From positions 806,001 to 870,000 of the forward strand of contig NZ_CP104302.1 in the NCBI RefSeq assembly GCF_025215495.1: 64,000 bases of DNA, in the 5' to 3' direction. The position numbers were made by a program, and so were the translations under genes. This DNA comes from Mycolicibacterium brumae (GTDB taxonomy: Bacteria > Actinomycetota > Actinomycetes > Mycobacteriales > Mycobacteriaceae). The notes beneath the pieces are model-generated. The model saw only the letters and a program-made list of their open reading frames with translations, made no database searches and had not been told where the DNA came from. Positions 1-9,810 of the stretch are shown here, in pieces. The stretch's first letter is position 1, and each line of letters begins with the position of its first letter.

Positions 1-606
1 GGCCGGTCGCGGCTGCGCACGCTGGTGGTGCCCCGGCACGCGCTCAACCGCGGACACACTGTCACAGTCGGGGCGCTGCTGGCCGTCGGCGATGCGCTGG
101 CGCAGCAGCTGGGCGAGGCAGCCGGGCTGTCCGCCGAGGTGCCGCTGCGAAAACCCGGCATCCGCCACGCGCGCAACCACTTTCGCAATGTGTCGATCGC
201 GCTGCGGCCCGAACTGCCGCGGTCTGAGAGGGCCGAGTTGTTGGCCGCGCAGCTGTCCGCCGCGCGCCGGCGCGCTGAGCACCCGGCGGCCCGTGCCGAA
301 GCCGACGCCCTGGCCGCCGTGCCGGCGCCACTGCTGCGTTGGGGGGTGCGCCAGTTCGACGCGACGGTTCGCGCCTTGGCGGTCAGCGGCCACACCGTGG
401 TGTCCAGCGTGGACCGCGGCGACAAGGACCTGCGCTTCGGCGGGGCGTCGGTGCTGCTGACGGCCGGGTACCCGGCGCTGTCGCCGATGATGAGCCTGAC
501 CCACGGCGTGCACGGCATCGGCGACACGATCGCGCTCAGTGTGCACGCCGGCGGCGATTTCGACATCGACGGATACCTGGCCCGACTTGCGACGCGGCTG
601 CGCTAA
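1..606 (+). CDS. WS/DGAT-like acyltransferase, C-terminal part (5' truncated)
   Basis: The reading frame is open from base 1, so the gene starts before the window; only about 201 C-terminal residues are present. They resemble the second half of the wax ester synthase/diacylglycerol acyltransferase (condensation-like) fold: a segment like the family's 'TVNDVVLA' helix near the left edge, then an Arg/Asn-rich strand, then a glycine-rich C-terminal domain (PMMSLTHGVHGIGDTIALS) typical of the family's last 60 residues. The HHxxxDG catalytic motif would lie upstream and cannot be checked. Such enzymes esterify acyl-CoA to diacylglycerol or alcohols for storage lipid. Assignment is by fold-level resemblance only; another condensation-domain acyltransferase is possible. 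Confidence 0.6.
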   Translation, partial: GRSRLRTLVVPRHALNRGHTVTVGALLAVGDALAQQLGEAAGLSAEVPLRKPGIRHARNHFRNVSIALRPELPRSERAELLAAQLSAARRRAEHPAARAEADALAAVPAPLLRWGVRQFDATVRALAVSGHTVVSSVDRGDKDLRFGGASVLLTAGYPALSPMMSLTHGVHGIGDTIALSVHAGGDFDIDGYLARLATRLR

Positions 607-616
607 ACCGCCGGGC

Positions 617-622
617 TAGCCT
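617..622 (+). promoter_or_regulatory. -10 box of a probable leaderless promoter for the crotonase gene
   Basis: TAGCCT fits TANNNT and is separated by 7 nt from the ATG at 630, so transcription would start at the start codon. There is no Shine-Dalgarno sequence in the 23 bases after the upstream stop. Confidence 0.5.
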
Positions 623-629
623 CAGCGAT

Positions 630-1439
630 ATGACAACCACCGAGAATCCCGCCACCGAACCCGCCGTGTTGGTCGAACGCCGCGGCAACGTCATGGTGAT
701 CACGCTGAACCGGCCTCAGGCGCGCAACGCGGTCAACGGCGCCGTCAGCTCCGGACTCGGCGACGCGCTCGAGCAAGCTCAGGAAGACCCCGGAGTGTGG
801 GCGGTCGTGCTCACCGGGGCCGGCGACAAGTCGTTCTGCGCCGGCGCCGATCTGAAGGCGCTCTATAAGGGCGAGAACCTGTTCCACCCGACGCGGCCGG
901 ACTGGGGTTTCGGTGGCTACGTCAGCCACGTGATCGACAAGCCAACCATCGCCGCGGTCAACGGCACGGCGCTCGGCGGCGGATCGGAGCTCGCGCTGGC
1001 CAGTGACCTGGTGGTCGCCGAGGAACGCGCTCAGTTCGGGCTGCCGGAGGTCAAGCGCGGTTTGATGGCCGCAGCGGGCGGAGCGTTCCGGATCATGGAC
1101 CACCTGCCGCAGAAGGTGGCGCTGGAAATGGTGCTCACCGGGGATCCGCTGACGGCCGCCGACGCGCTGCGCTGGGGCCTGATCAATCAGGTGGCGCCCG
1201 ACGGGACGGTGCTCGACGCGGCGATCGCGCTGGCCGAGCGGATCACCGTGAATGCGCCGCTGGCCGTGCAGGCCAGCAAGCGGGTGGCGCTCGGCGTCGA
1301 CGACGGTCGGATCGCCGGAGATGATCGGCGTTGGGCCCGGTCCAACCGCGAGATGGCCGCGCTGATGCAGACCGCCGACGCGATGGAGGGACCGCTGGCG
1401 TTCGCGCAGAAACGCGCGCCGGTTTGGCAGGCCCGCTGA
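630..1439 (+). CDS. Crotonase-family enoyl-CoA hydratase/isomerase
   Basis: This 269-residue protein is a full-length crotonase. Visible marks are the N-terminal strand ending in NRPQARNAV, the CoA-binding loop SFCAGADLKAL (oxyanion hole) near residue 75, and the second oxyanion strand AAVNGTALGGGSELAL near residue 112. Glu in GLPEVKRG corresponds to one catalytic-Glu position of the family. It probably hydrates or isomerises enoyl-CoA esters in fatty-acid or sterol side-chain degradation; the substrate cannot be told. It follows the acyltransferase by 23 bp and is convergent with the fasciclin gene, with a terminator between them. I cannot tell which of the many mycobacterial echA genes is its orthologue. 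Confidence 0.9.
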   Translation: MTTTENPATEPAVLVERRGNVMVITLNRPQARNAVNGAVSSGLGDALEQAQEDPGVWAVVLTGAGDKSFCAGADLKALYKGENLFHPTRPDWGFGGYVSHVIDKPTIAAVNGTALGGGSELALASDLVVAEERAQFGLPEVKRGLMAAAGGAFRIMDHLPQKVALEMVLTGDPLTAADALRWGLINQVAPDGTVLDAAIALAERITVNAPLAVQASKRVALGVDDGRIAGDDRRWARSNREMAALMQTADAMEGPLAFAQKRAPVWQAR

Positions 1440-1451
1440 CCCGGACAGACA

Positions 1452-1489
1452 AATCGGCCCGGCTGCTCAAATGAGCGGCCGGGCCGATT
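1452..1489. terminator. Bidirectional hairpin between convergent genes
   Basis: A 17-bp stem (one G-T wobble) around the loop AAAT lies between the stop codons of the crotonase (1439) and the fasciclin gene (1500). The A/T ends of the stem give a short U-run on either strand, so it can serve both genes. Confidence 0.8.
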
Positions 1490-1499
1490 CGGTTGGTGC

Positions 1500-2297
1500 T
1501 TAGTTCTCGCCCTCGGTGGCGGCTTCCTCGGAAGTCGTCGCCGCGGCGGACTCCTCGGTGGTGGCCTCTTCGCCGCTGGCCGGGGCGGCCGACTCGGTCG
1601 CGGAGGTCTCCTCGGTCGGGGTCGCCTCGGTGGTGGACTCCGCCGGAGCCTCAGTGGTGGAGGTGGCCGTCGGCTCGCCCTCGTAGGCGGGCTGCGAGCC
1701 GGCCGGGTCCAGCACGGTGTCGATCATGTAGATCTGAGCGTTCTGCGCGGTGATGCCGCCGCAGGTCACCTTGGCGACACCGTCGACGGTGATGTTGTCA
1801 CCCTTGCCCTCGATGGTGAGCTGGCGGCCCTCTTGCGAGGTCATCTTGCCCTGAACCGTCTTGGGGGTCAGCAGGCCCAGCGCCATGTGGTAGTAGACGA
1901 TCGAGTACAGGTACGGGGTGTCGGTCTTCAGGGCTTCCATGGTGGCCGGGGCCAGCTTGGCGAAGGCGTCGTTGGTCGGCGCGAACACCACGTACGGGCC
2001 GTTGTCCAGCACCGCGGCGATGTTGACCTCGGGGTTCAGCCCACCGGAGATGGCCGAGCTGAAGGTCGACAGATCCGGGTTGTTGGCGATCGCCTGCGAG
2101 GCCGGGACGGTGGCCATCGAGGTGAAGGCAGCCGAGCCGGACGGGTGGGCTTCCTTGTAGGCGCCACAGGCCGGGCCCTCGGGCTCGCGCGGGGGCTTGG
2201 GATCGTCGGCGTTGGCGATCCCCATCGGCAGGGCGACGGTCAGCGCGACCGCTGCGGTGAACGCGCCGAAGGTCTTGCGGCTGTTGTGGATCCTCAT
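1500..2297 (-). CDS. Secreted fasciclin (FAS1) domain protein, MPT70/MPT83-like
   Basis: A 265-residue exported protein. The ATG at 2297 is preceded by AAGGAG at good spacing and gives a signal peptide (MRIHNSRKTFGAFTAA..., cleavage after IANA-D). Residues about 40-190 form one FAS1 domain: DLSTFSSAISG, VVFAPTNDAFAKL (the H1 box) and LTIEGKGDNITVDG, ending in the H2-like strand with DTVLDP. The last 65 residues are a Glu/Thr/Ser/Ala low-complexity tail that is not part of FAS1. Two cysteines could form a disulphide. FAS1 proteins mediate cell-surface adhesion; MPT70 and MPT83 are the known mycobacterial examples, but whether this is their orthologue cannot be told. A longer start at 2375 would precede the signal peptide and is unlikely. 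Confidence 0.9.
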   Translation of the reverse strand: MRIHNSRKTFGAFTAAVALTVALPMGIANADDPKPPREPEGPACGAYKEAHPSGSAAFTSMATVPASQAIANNPDLSTFSSAISGGLNPEVNIAAVLDNGPYVVFAPTNDAFAKLAPATMEALKTDTPYLYSIVYYHMALGLLTPKTVQGKMTSQEGRQLTIEGKGDNITVDGVAKVTCGGITAQNAQIYMIDTVLDPAGSQPAYEGEPTATSTTEAPAESTTEATPTEETSATESAAPASGEEATTEESAAATTSEEAATEGEN

Positions 2298-2385
2298 CGT
2301 CGAGCTGTCTCCTTGTTGCTGTTGAACGCTGATGCTATTGAAACGCTGTTGCTGTCCAACACTGTTGTCGGACACTGCGCACTAT

Positions 2386-2402
2386 GTCGTTCTGATAACG
2401 AC
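2386..2402. promoter_or_regulatory. Perfect inverted repeat upstream of the fasciclin gene
   Basis: GTCGTT-CTGAT-AACGAC is a perfect 6-5-6 palindrome about 90 bp before the fasciclin start. It lies in a 275-bp intergenic stretch (2298-2572) that holds no convincing gene. It may be an operator; no regulator is assigned. Confidence 0.35.
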
Positions 2403-2572
2403 CGTTGTTACCGCCGCAGCGTGTTTTGTCGCGCCGAACCGGGTCGACACGTTCGGCGAAACCGGTCAACCGGACGCGCCAGATCGAGATAAATGGTACG
2501 CACAGGGCCGCTGACGGCCCAAAACCCGCAGTTCAGGCGGACGTTTGACGTCACGTTCTACGATCGGTGGCT

Positions 2573-3097
2573 ATGTCTGAGCCGCTGATCCGAAGTGTCG
2601 GAAATCGCACCCCGAAATTGCATCCGGAATCCTGGGTCGCCTCGACCGCGAATGTGGTCGGCGACGTGACGCTGGAGGCACGGGCCAGCGTCTGGTACGG
2701 CGCGACGGTGCGCAGTGAACTCGAACCGGTCGTGATCGGCGCGGGCTCCAATGTCCAGGATGGCGTCGCGGTGCACACCGACCCCGGATTTCCGGTGACC
2801 GTAGGCGAGGGCGTCAGCGTGGGTCACAACGCGGTGCTGCACGGCTGCACCGTCGGCGACGGCGTCCTGGTCGGCATGGGCGCGGTCGTGCTCAACGGCG
2901 CGGTGATCGGCGAGGGCTCGCTGATCGCGGCGGCGGCGTTGGTGCCGCAGGGGATGGTCGTCCCGCCGCGGTCATTGGTCGCCGGGGTGCCGGCCAAGGT
3001 CCGTCGCGAGCTCAGCGACGAGGAGGTCGCGGCCAATCGGCACAACGCGCTGGGCTATGAGCACCTGCTGGTCATGCACCGGGACGCCCAGGACTAG
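2573..3097 (+). CDS. Gamma-class carbonic anhydrase-like hexapeptide-repeat protein
   Basis: The 174 residues are dominated by left-handed beta-helix hexapeptides ([V/I]GxxxxV...), followed by a C-terminal helix, as in gamma-carbonic anhydrase/YrdA/PaaY proteins (usual length 170-200). The three metal-binding histidines are in place: VHTD at about residue 69 and the pair VGHNAVLHGC at about 89 and 94. It may hydrate CO2 or act as an uncharacterised acyl/carbonic enzyme; many YrdA-like members have low activity. ATG at 2573 is chosen; an in-frame GTG lies 6 nt upstream. TACGAT at 2559-2564 is 8 nt before the ATG. It is convergent with echA10 and their stop codons share the tetranucleotide CTAG. 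Confidence 0.85.
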   Translation: MSEPLIRSVGNRTPKLHPESWVASTANVVGDVTLEARASVWYGATVRSELEPVVIGAGSNVQDGVAVHTDPGFPVTVGEGVSVGHNAVLHGCTVGDGVLVGMGAVVLNGAVIGEGSLIAAAALVPQGMVVPPRSLVAGVPAKVRRELSDEEVAANRHNALGYEHLLVMHRDAQD

Positions 3098-3903
3098 CAG
3101 TCGGTGAACTTCGGCGCGCGCCGCTCCAGGAACGCGGCGATGCCCTCGCGCTGGTCGTCGGCCTGCAACAGCCGGTGCTGCCAGGCCGTTTCCCGGGCGA
3201 TGGCGGCGTCGAGTTCCGGCAGCGCGGCGGCGTTGATGGCCAATTTGGTGTTGCCGTAGGCGACCACCGGTCCGGCCAGCAGCCGACTGACCAGCTCGTC
3301 GGCAGCGGCCGGCAACTCCTCGGCGGGGTGGACGGCGGCGATCAGGCCGGCCGCCAGCGCGTCGGCGGCGTGCAGCCGTTCGGCCAGCAGCGCCATCTTC
3401 ATGGCCCGGGCCCGTCCCACCGACGCGGCGACCAGCGCGGTCGCGCCGCCGTCGGGCATCAGGCCGATCTTGGTGAAGGCCAGCAGGAAGTAGGCCTCTT
3501 CGGCGGCGATCACCAGGTCGCAAGCCAGCGCGAGTGACACCCCGATGCCGGCGGCCGGTCCCTGCACGACGGCCACCACCGGCCGGGGCAGGTCGATGAT
3601 GGCCCGCACCGCGCGATTGCCTTCGATCAGCACGTCCAGTGGCGGCGGCGCCTCGGCGCCCTCGGGCCGGCTCAGACCGGCGCCGGAGCTGAAGCCGCGT
3701 CCCGCGCCGCCGAGACGCACCACCCGGACCCGCGGATCGGTCGCGGCCGCCTCCAGCGCGTCGGCCAGACCGGCCACCACGGGGGCGGTCAGAGCGTTCA
3801 GGGTTTCGGGCTGATTCAGGGTCAGCGTGAGCACGCCGGCGGTCAGTTCGACCAGCAGTCCGTCGACGGGTGGCAGGGCGGCGATTCCGGATTTCGCGGG
3901 CAT
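3094..3903 (-). CDS. echA10: Enoyl-CoA hydratase, EchA10-like
   Basis: A 269-residue crotonase divergent from mcr, the same arrangement as echA10 (Rv1142c)/mcr (Rv1143) in M. tuberculosis. The CoA-pocket loop reads FSSGAGLSRP in place of the usual CAGxD, and the second oxyanion motif is VQGPAAGIGVSLALACD. The C-terminal FLERRAPKF is typical. Hydration of branched or unsaturated acyl-CoA, possibly acting with the racemase, is inferred from family and context. The first motif has SSGAG instead of CAGAD, so the substrate pocket may differ from textbook hydratases. Confidence 0.85.
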   Translation of the reverse strand: MPAKSGIAALPPVDGLLVELTAGVLTLTLNQPETLNALTAPVVAGLADALEAAATDPRVRVVRLGGAGRGFSSGAGLSRPEGAEAPPPLDVLIEGNRAVRAIIDLPRPVVAVVQGPAAGIGVSLALACDLVIAAEEAYFLLAFTKIGLMPDGGATALVAASVGRARAMKMALLAERLHAADALAAGLIAAVHPAEELPAAADELVSRLLAGPVVAYGNTKLAINAAALPELDAAIARETAWQHRLLQADDQREGIAAFLERRAPKFTDC

Positions 3904-3921
3904 TCGATCACCCTACGTAAT

Positions 3922-3959
3922 CAACCGATCGGTTGGTAGGTCTATCCACCAATCGGTTG
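3922..3959. promoter_or_regulatory. Paired palindromic operators between echA10 and mcr
   Basis: A perfect 14-bp palindrome CAACCGATCGGTTG (3922-3935) is followed, centre to centre 24 bp later, by an imperfect second copy (3946-3959, right half TCGGTTG identical). Both lie in the 128-bp divergent control region. The form is that of TetR-family sites. They probably co-regulate echA10 and the mcr operon; the regulator is not identified. Confidence 0.6.
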
Positions 3960-4031
3960 GTTGGCTATGGTGACATGATCGCCGGAGGATATCGTCGACG
4001 TCCGGCGGCGAACCTCGGAAAGGTGGAACAG

Positions 4032-6330
<2,299 letters not shown>

Positions 6331-6333
6331 CAA

Positions 6334-6369
6334 AGCGCCTGCCTCGTCGCGTGACGCGAGGCAGGCGCT
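6334..6369. terminator. Strong hairpin downstream of the tandem repeat
   Basis: A 13-bp perfect stem (AGCGCCTGCCTCG with its complement) encloses a 10-nt loop that can itself pair. It lacks a U-run, as is common in mycobacteria. It would end transcription from both the flavoprotein gene and the opposing small gene. Confidence 0.65.
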
Positions 6370-6468
6370 GTCCGGCCAGGAAGCGCCGACGCCGGGCGGG
6401 TGTGCCGCCGGAGTCGGGCAAAGCCAGAACCGATCACCGCGCCGGGTGGCGTGGTGATCGGCTACCGC

Positions 6469-6594
6469 TCAGCTGGCGATGGGGTGAACGTCTTCGAGCT
6501 GCTCGGAGGTGTCGCCCTCGACCAGGAAATCACCGTGGTAGAGCGCCTCGAAATCAACCTTGATGACGTCGGCATTGGTGTCGTCGATCCACAT
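6469..6594 (-). CDS. Probable 41-residue acidic protein, leaderless
   Basis: From ATG at 6594 the frame encodes 41 residues (MWIDDTNADVIKVDFEALYH..., ending HPIAS). Third codon positions are almost all G/C inside this stretch and clearly not so just upstream, which marks the real start. TACTCT at 6602-6607 lies 7 nt before the ATG, the geometry of a leaderless promoter. The protein is acidic, has no signal or membrane segment, and I do not recognise it. A longer frame from a TTG at 6657 adds codons without the GC3 bias and is not favoured. Confidence 0.55.
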   Translation of the reverse strand: MWIDDTNADVIKVDFEALYHGDFLVEGDTSEQLEDVHPIAS

Positions 6595-6601
6595 GTACTT
6601 G

Positions 6602-6607
6602 AGAGTA
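6602..6607 (-). promoter_or_regulatory. -10 box of the 41-residue gene
   Basis: TACTCT on the minus strand, 7 nt from the ATG at 6594, in a locally A/T-richer stretch. Confidence 0.45.
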
Positions 6608-6729
6608 GGTTCGACTCTTAAGGAATCTTTGAGCCCGCTCTCGGAAAACTGTGGCAATTATTACTTCCGAGTAGGGTGCGATCGGAAGTTGCGTCGCCGC
6701 CGGCCCGATGACACGCCGCGGCCAATACG

Positions 6730-6758
6730 TTGACCTCGATAACTTAACGGTGTTAACT
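6730..6758 (+). promoter_or_regulatory. Promoter and overlapping operator of the mmpL operon
   Basis: TTGACC (6730-6735) and TTAACT (6753-6758) are separated by 17 nt, a good housekeeping promoter. The palindrome TTAAC-GGT-GTTAA (6744-6756) overlaps the -10 element. The operon encodes a TetR protein, so autorepression through this site is likely (inference). Confidence 0.6.
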
Positions 6759-6823
6759 ACTGTCCGTTCGACCCGCCCGACGCGCCGGCGTCCCCCGATC
6801 ACGGTCCACCCCAGGAGTCCCTG

Positions 6824-9121
6824 ATGCTCAACCGCATAACCCGGCTGGCGCTGTCCGCGCCGAAGCGCGTCATCGCCGGCGCGCTGCTGCTGTTCGTGGC
6901 GGCCGCCGCCTTCGGCTTCCCGGTCGCCAAGAGCCTGTCCGCCGGTGGCTTCCAGGATCCGACGGCGCCGTCGGGCAACGCCACCCGGATCCTGTCGGAG
7001 ACCTTCGGCCAGACGGATATGCAGCTGCTCTTCGTGGTCAGCGGGCCCGGTGGCCTGGCCGACGAGAACGTCCGCGCCGTCGCCGGGGACATCATGACCG
7101 CGATGAAGGAAAACGGGCACGCGCACAACATCGAAAGCCCATGGACCTCACCGCACCCGATGAACGGAACGCTGGTCTCCGCCGACGGCAATTCCGCGCT
7201 GATCCTGGCCAGCATGGACGGCGGCGAGAACCTGGCGCAGCGCTACGCCCAGCAGATCGTCGACCATGTCAACGCCGACATCCTGCCCAAGCACCCCGAC
7301 GTCACCGCGCTGGCCGGCGGCGCCGCGATGGTCTACGCCCAGATCACCGCCCAGACCGAGCGTGACCTGCTGCTGATGGAGGCCATCGCGCTGCCGCTGA
7401 GCTTCGTGGTGCTGGTCTGGGTGTTCGGCGGGCTGTTGGCCGCCAGCATTCCGCTGGCCGTCGGCGGTCTGGCCATCGTCGCCTCAATGGCGGTGCTGCG
7501 GTTGATCACCTTCGCCACCGACGTGTCGATCTTCGCGCTGACCCTGACCACCGCGATGGGCCTGGCGCTGGCCATCGACTCCACGCTGCTGATCGTCAGC
7601 CGGTACCGCGACGAGATCAACGCCGGCGAGCCGATGGAGCGCGCATTGCATCGCACCATGGCCACCGCCGGGCGCACGGTGCTGTTCTCGGCCACCACGG
7701 TCGGCCTGTCGATGGCGGCGCTGGTCTTCTTCCCGATGTACTTCCTGCGGTCGTTCGCCTACGCCGGTGTCGCGGTGGCGGTCTTCGCGGCGCTGGCCTC
7801 CATCGTCGTCACACCCGCGGTCATCGTGCTGATGGGCAAGCGGCTGGACGCCCTGGACATGCGCAAACTGCTGCGCCGGCTGTTCCGCCGTCCGCCCGCC
7901 GTCGTCCAGCCCGTCGACCAGATGTTCTTCTACCGCTCCAGCCGGCTGGTGATGCGCCACGCCATCCCGGTCGGCATCGTCGGCGTGCTGTTCCTGGTCT
8001 TCCTAGGCCTGCCGTTCCTGCACGTCAAGTGGGGCTTCCCGGACGACCGCGTGCTGCCGAAGGGCGCCACCGCCCACGAGGTCGGCGACGTGCTGCGAGA
8101 TCAGTTCCCCGCGCATTCGCCGAACTCGATCATCATCGTGGTCCCCGACGCCACCGAACTGCAGGCCGCGGACCTGGAGCTGTACGCGTCGCGGGTGTCG
8201 TCCACCATCGACGGCATCACCTCGGTGTCCGCGCCCACCGGGATGTTCGTCGGCGGCCTGCGCACCGCCCCGCCGTCGGCGCCCACCGGGTTCGCCGGCG
8301 GCAAGGCGTATCTGACCGCGGCCAGCTCCGCGCCCCTGTTCAGCCAACAGTCCGAAGACCAGCTCGACGCGATCCGCGCGATCACCCCGCCCAACGACGT
8401 CCCGGTGCAGATCACCGGAACGGCGCAGGTCAACCGCGACAGCGTCGACGCCATCACCTCCCGGCTGCCGCTGGTGCTCGGGCTGATCGCCGTGGTCACC
8501 TTCGTGCTGCTGTTCCTACTGACCGGATCCGTGGTGCTGCCGCTGAAGGCGCTGGTGCTCAACGTGCTGTCGCTATCGGCGGCGTTCGGCGCGCTGGTGT
8601 GGATTTTCCAGGACGGACATCTGGGCGCGATGGGCACGACGCCCAACGGAATCCTGGTCGCGAACATGCCGGTGCTGTTGTTCTGCATCGCGTTCGGGCT
8701 CGCGATGGACTACGAGGTGTTCCTGCTGTCCCGGATCCGGGAATTCTGGCTGGCCGGCAAGGGCACCGACGCGGACAACAGCGCCGCCGTCGCGCTCGGC
8801 CTGGCCCGCACCGGCCGGGTGATCACCGCCGCCGCGCTGGTCATGTCGATCACGTTCGCCGCGCTGATCGCCGCCAAGGTGTCGTTCATGCGGATGTTCG
8901 GTGTCGGCTTGACGCTGGCCATCCTGGTCGACGTCACCCTGGTCCGCGCGGTGCTGGTGCCGTCGTTCATGCAGGTGATGGGCAAGTGGAACTGGTGGGC
9001 GCCCGCGCCGATGGCCCGGCTGCACCAGCGGTGGGGATTCAGCGAGGAAGGCTTCATCCCGGCCAAGCCCAAGGTGAAGACCAAGCCGAAGGCCTCCGCG
9101 CCGGAGACCTCGTCGTCGTGA
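6824..9121 (+). CDS. mmpL13: MmpL-family RND lipid transporter
   Basis: A 765-residue inner-membrane RND protein with the MmpL plan: an N-terminal helix, a periplasmic domain, a block of helices, a second periplasmic domain and a second block of helices. The proton-relay helices are visible as LAIDSTLLIVSRYRDE and LAMDYEVFLLSRIREF. The second has the Asp-Tyr pair known from MmpL3, the first has Asp-Ser. Position between mcr and the Rv1147-type methyltransferase matches mmpL13, which in M. tuberculosis is split into mmpL13a and mmpL13b; here it is a single intact frame. It presumably exports a lipid; the substrate is unknown. CAGGAG precedes the ATG. The stop overlaps the tetR start (GTGA). 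Confidence 0.88.
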   Translation: MLNRITRLALSAPKRVIAGALLLFVAAAAFGFPVAKSLSAGGFQDPTAPSGNATRILSETFGQTDMQLLFVVSGPGGLADENVRAVAGDIMTAMKENGHAHNIESPWTSPHPMNGTLVSADGNSALILASMDGGENLAQRYAQQIVDHVNADILPKHPDVTALAGGAAMVYAQITAQTERDLLLMEAIALPLSFVVLVWVFGGLLAASIPLAVGGLAIVASMAVLRLITFATDVSIFALTLTTAMGLALAIDSTLLIVSRYRDEINAGEPMERALHRTMATAGRTVLFSATTVGLSMAALVFFPMYFLRSFAYAGVAVAVFAALASIVVTPAVIVLMGKRLDALDMRKLLRRLFRRPPAVVQPVDQMFFYRSSRLVMRHAIPVGIVGVLFLVFLGLPFLHVKWGFPDDRVLPKGATAHEVGDVLRDQFPAHSPNSIIIVVPDATELQAADLELYASRVSSTIDGITSVSAPTGMFVGGLRTAPPSAPTGFAGGKAYLTAASSAPLFSQQSEDQLDAIRAITPPNDVPVQITGTAQVNRDSVDAITSRLPLVLGLIAVVTFVLLFLLTGSVVLPLKALVLNVLSLSAAFGALVWIFQDGHLGAMGTTPNGILVANMPVLLFCIAFGLAMDYEVFLLSRIREFWLAGKGTDADNSAAVALGLARTGRVITAAALVMSITFAALIAAKVSFMRMFGVGLTLAILVDVTLVRAVLVPSFMQVMGKWNWWAPAPMARLHQRWGFSEEGFIPAKPKVKTKPKASAPETSSS

Positions 9122-9810
9122 CGACGCCGTCGCGACGCCGTCGGAGCCCGCGGGGTTCGGGAGAACAGCTGCGCGACGACATCCTCGACGCGGCCACCGG
9201 ACTGCTGCTGGAATCCGGGCACGAGAAAGCGGTGTCCATCCGCGCGGTCGCCCAGCGGGTCGGGGTCACCCCGCCGTCGATCTACCTGCATTTCGCCGAC
9301 CGTGACGCGCTGCTCGACGCGGTGTGCGCCCGCTACTTCGAGCAGCTCGACGAGCAGATGCAACGGGCCGGCGCCGGACAGAGCAATCCCCTGGAGGCGC
9401 TGCGGGCCCAGGGCCTGGCCTACGTGGCGTTCGCCGCCGCGAACCCCGAGCTGTACCGGATCGCGACCATGGGCGAGGCCCGCCCGGGCAGCGACACCGA
9501 CGCGGTGCTCGGCAGCTCCGCGTTCCAGCATCTGCGCGCCTCGGTGCAGGCGTTGATGGATGCTGGGATCTACGCCCCCGAGGACGACCCCACGCCGGCG
9601 ACGTTGGAGCTGTGGGCGGCCGCGCACGGCGTCGTCGCCCTGGCGGTCTCCAAGCCGTACCTGCCGTTCGGCGACCTGCTGACGTTCGCCGACCGGGTGC
9701 TGCGCGCGGCGGCGGCCGGCCAGATCGTGTTCGGCATGCTGGGCGACGACGCCACCGCCGAGGAGTTGCTGGACCGGCTCGGCGCCGGACACGGCAGGAT
9801 GGCGATATGA
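9118..9810 (+). CDS. TetR/AcrR-family transcriptional regulator
   Basis: The 230-residue protein starts at a GTG overlapping the mmpL stop by 4 bp. The N-terminal TetR helix-turn-helix runs from about residue 15 to 62 (LRDDILDAATGLLLE, AVSIRAVAQRVGVTPPSIYLHFADRDAL). The C-terminal ligand domain is Ala-rich, of the WHG type (ELYRIATMGEARPG, AAHGVVALAV). It probably represses the operon by binding the palindrome in the mmpL promoter and releases on binding a lipid or drug-like ligand; this is inferred from gene order. Confidence 0.88.
   Translation: MTTPSRRRRSPRGSGEQLRDDILDAATGLLLESGHEKAVSIRAVAQRVGVTPPSIYLHFADRDALLDAVCARYFEQLDEQMQRAGAGQSNPLEALRAQGLAYVAFAAANPELYRIATMGEARPGSDTDAVLGSSAFQHLRASVQALMDAGIYAPEDDPTPATLELWAAAHGVVALAVSKPYLPFGDLLTFADRVLRAAAAGQIVFGMLGDDATAEELLDRLGAGHGRMAI

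Noticed and set aside
2298-2375. N-terminal extension of the fasciclin protein
   Set aside because: It would bury the signal peptide; AAGGAG before ATG 2297 fits the shorter form.
3933-4031. Upstream extension of Mcr by 33 residues
   Set aside because: It would translate the palindromic operators, and the known Mcr start matches GTG 4032 with a ribosome site.
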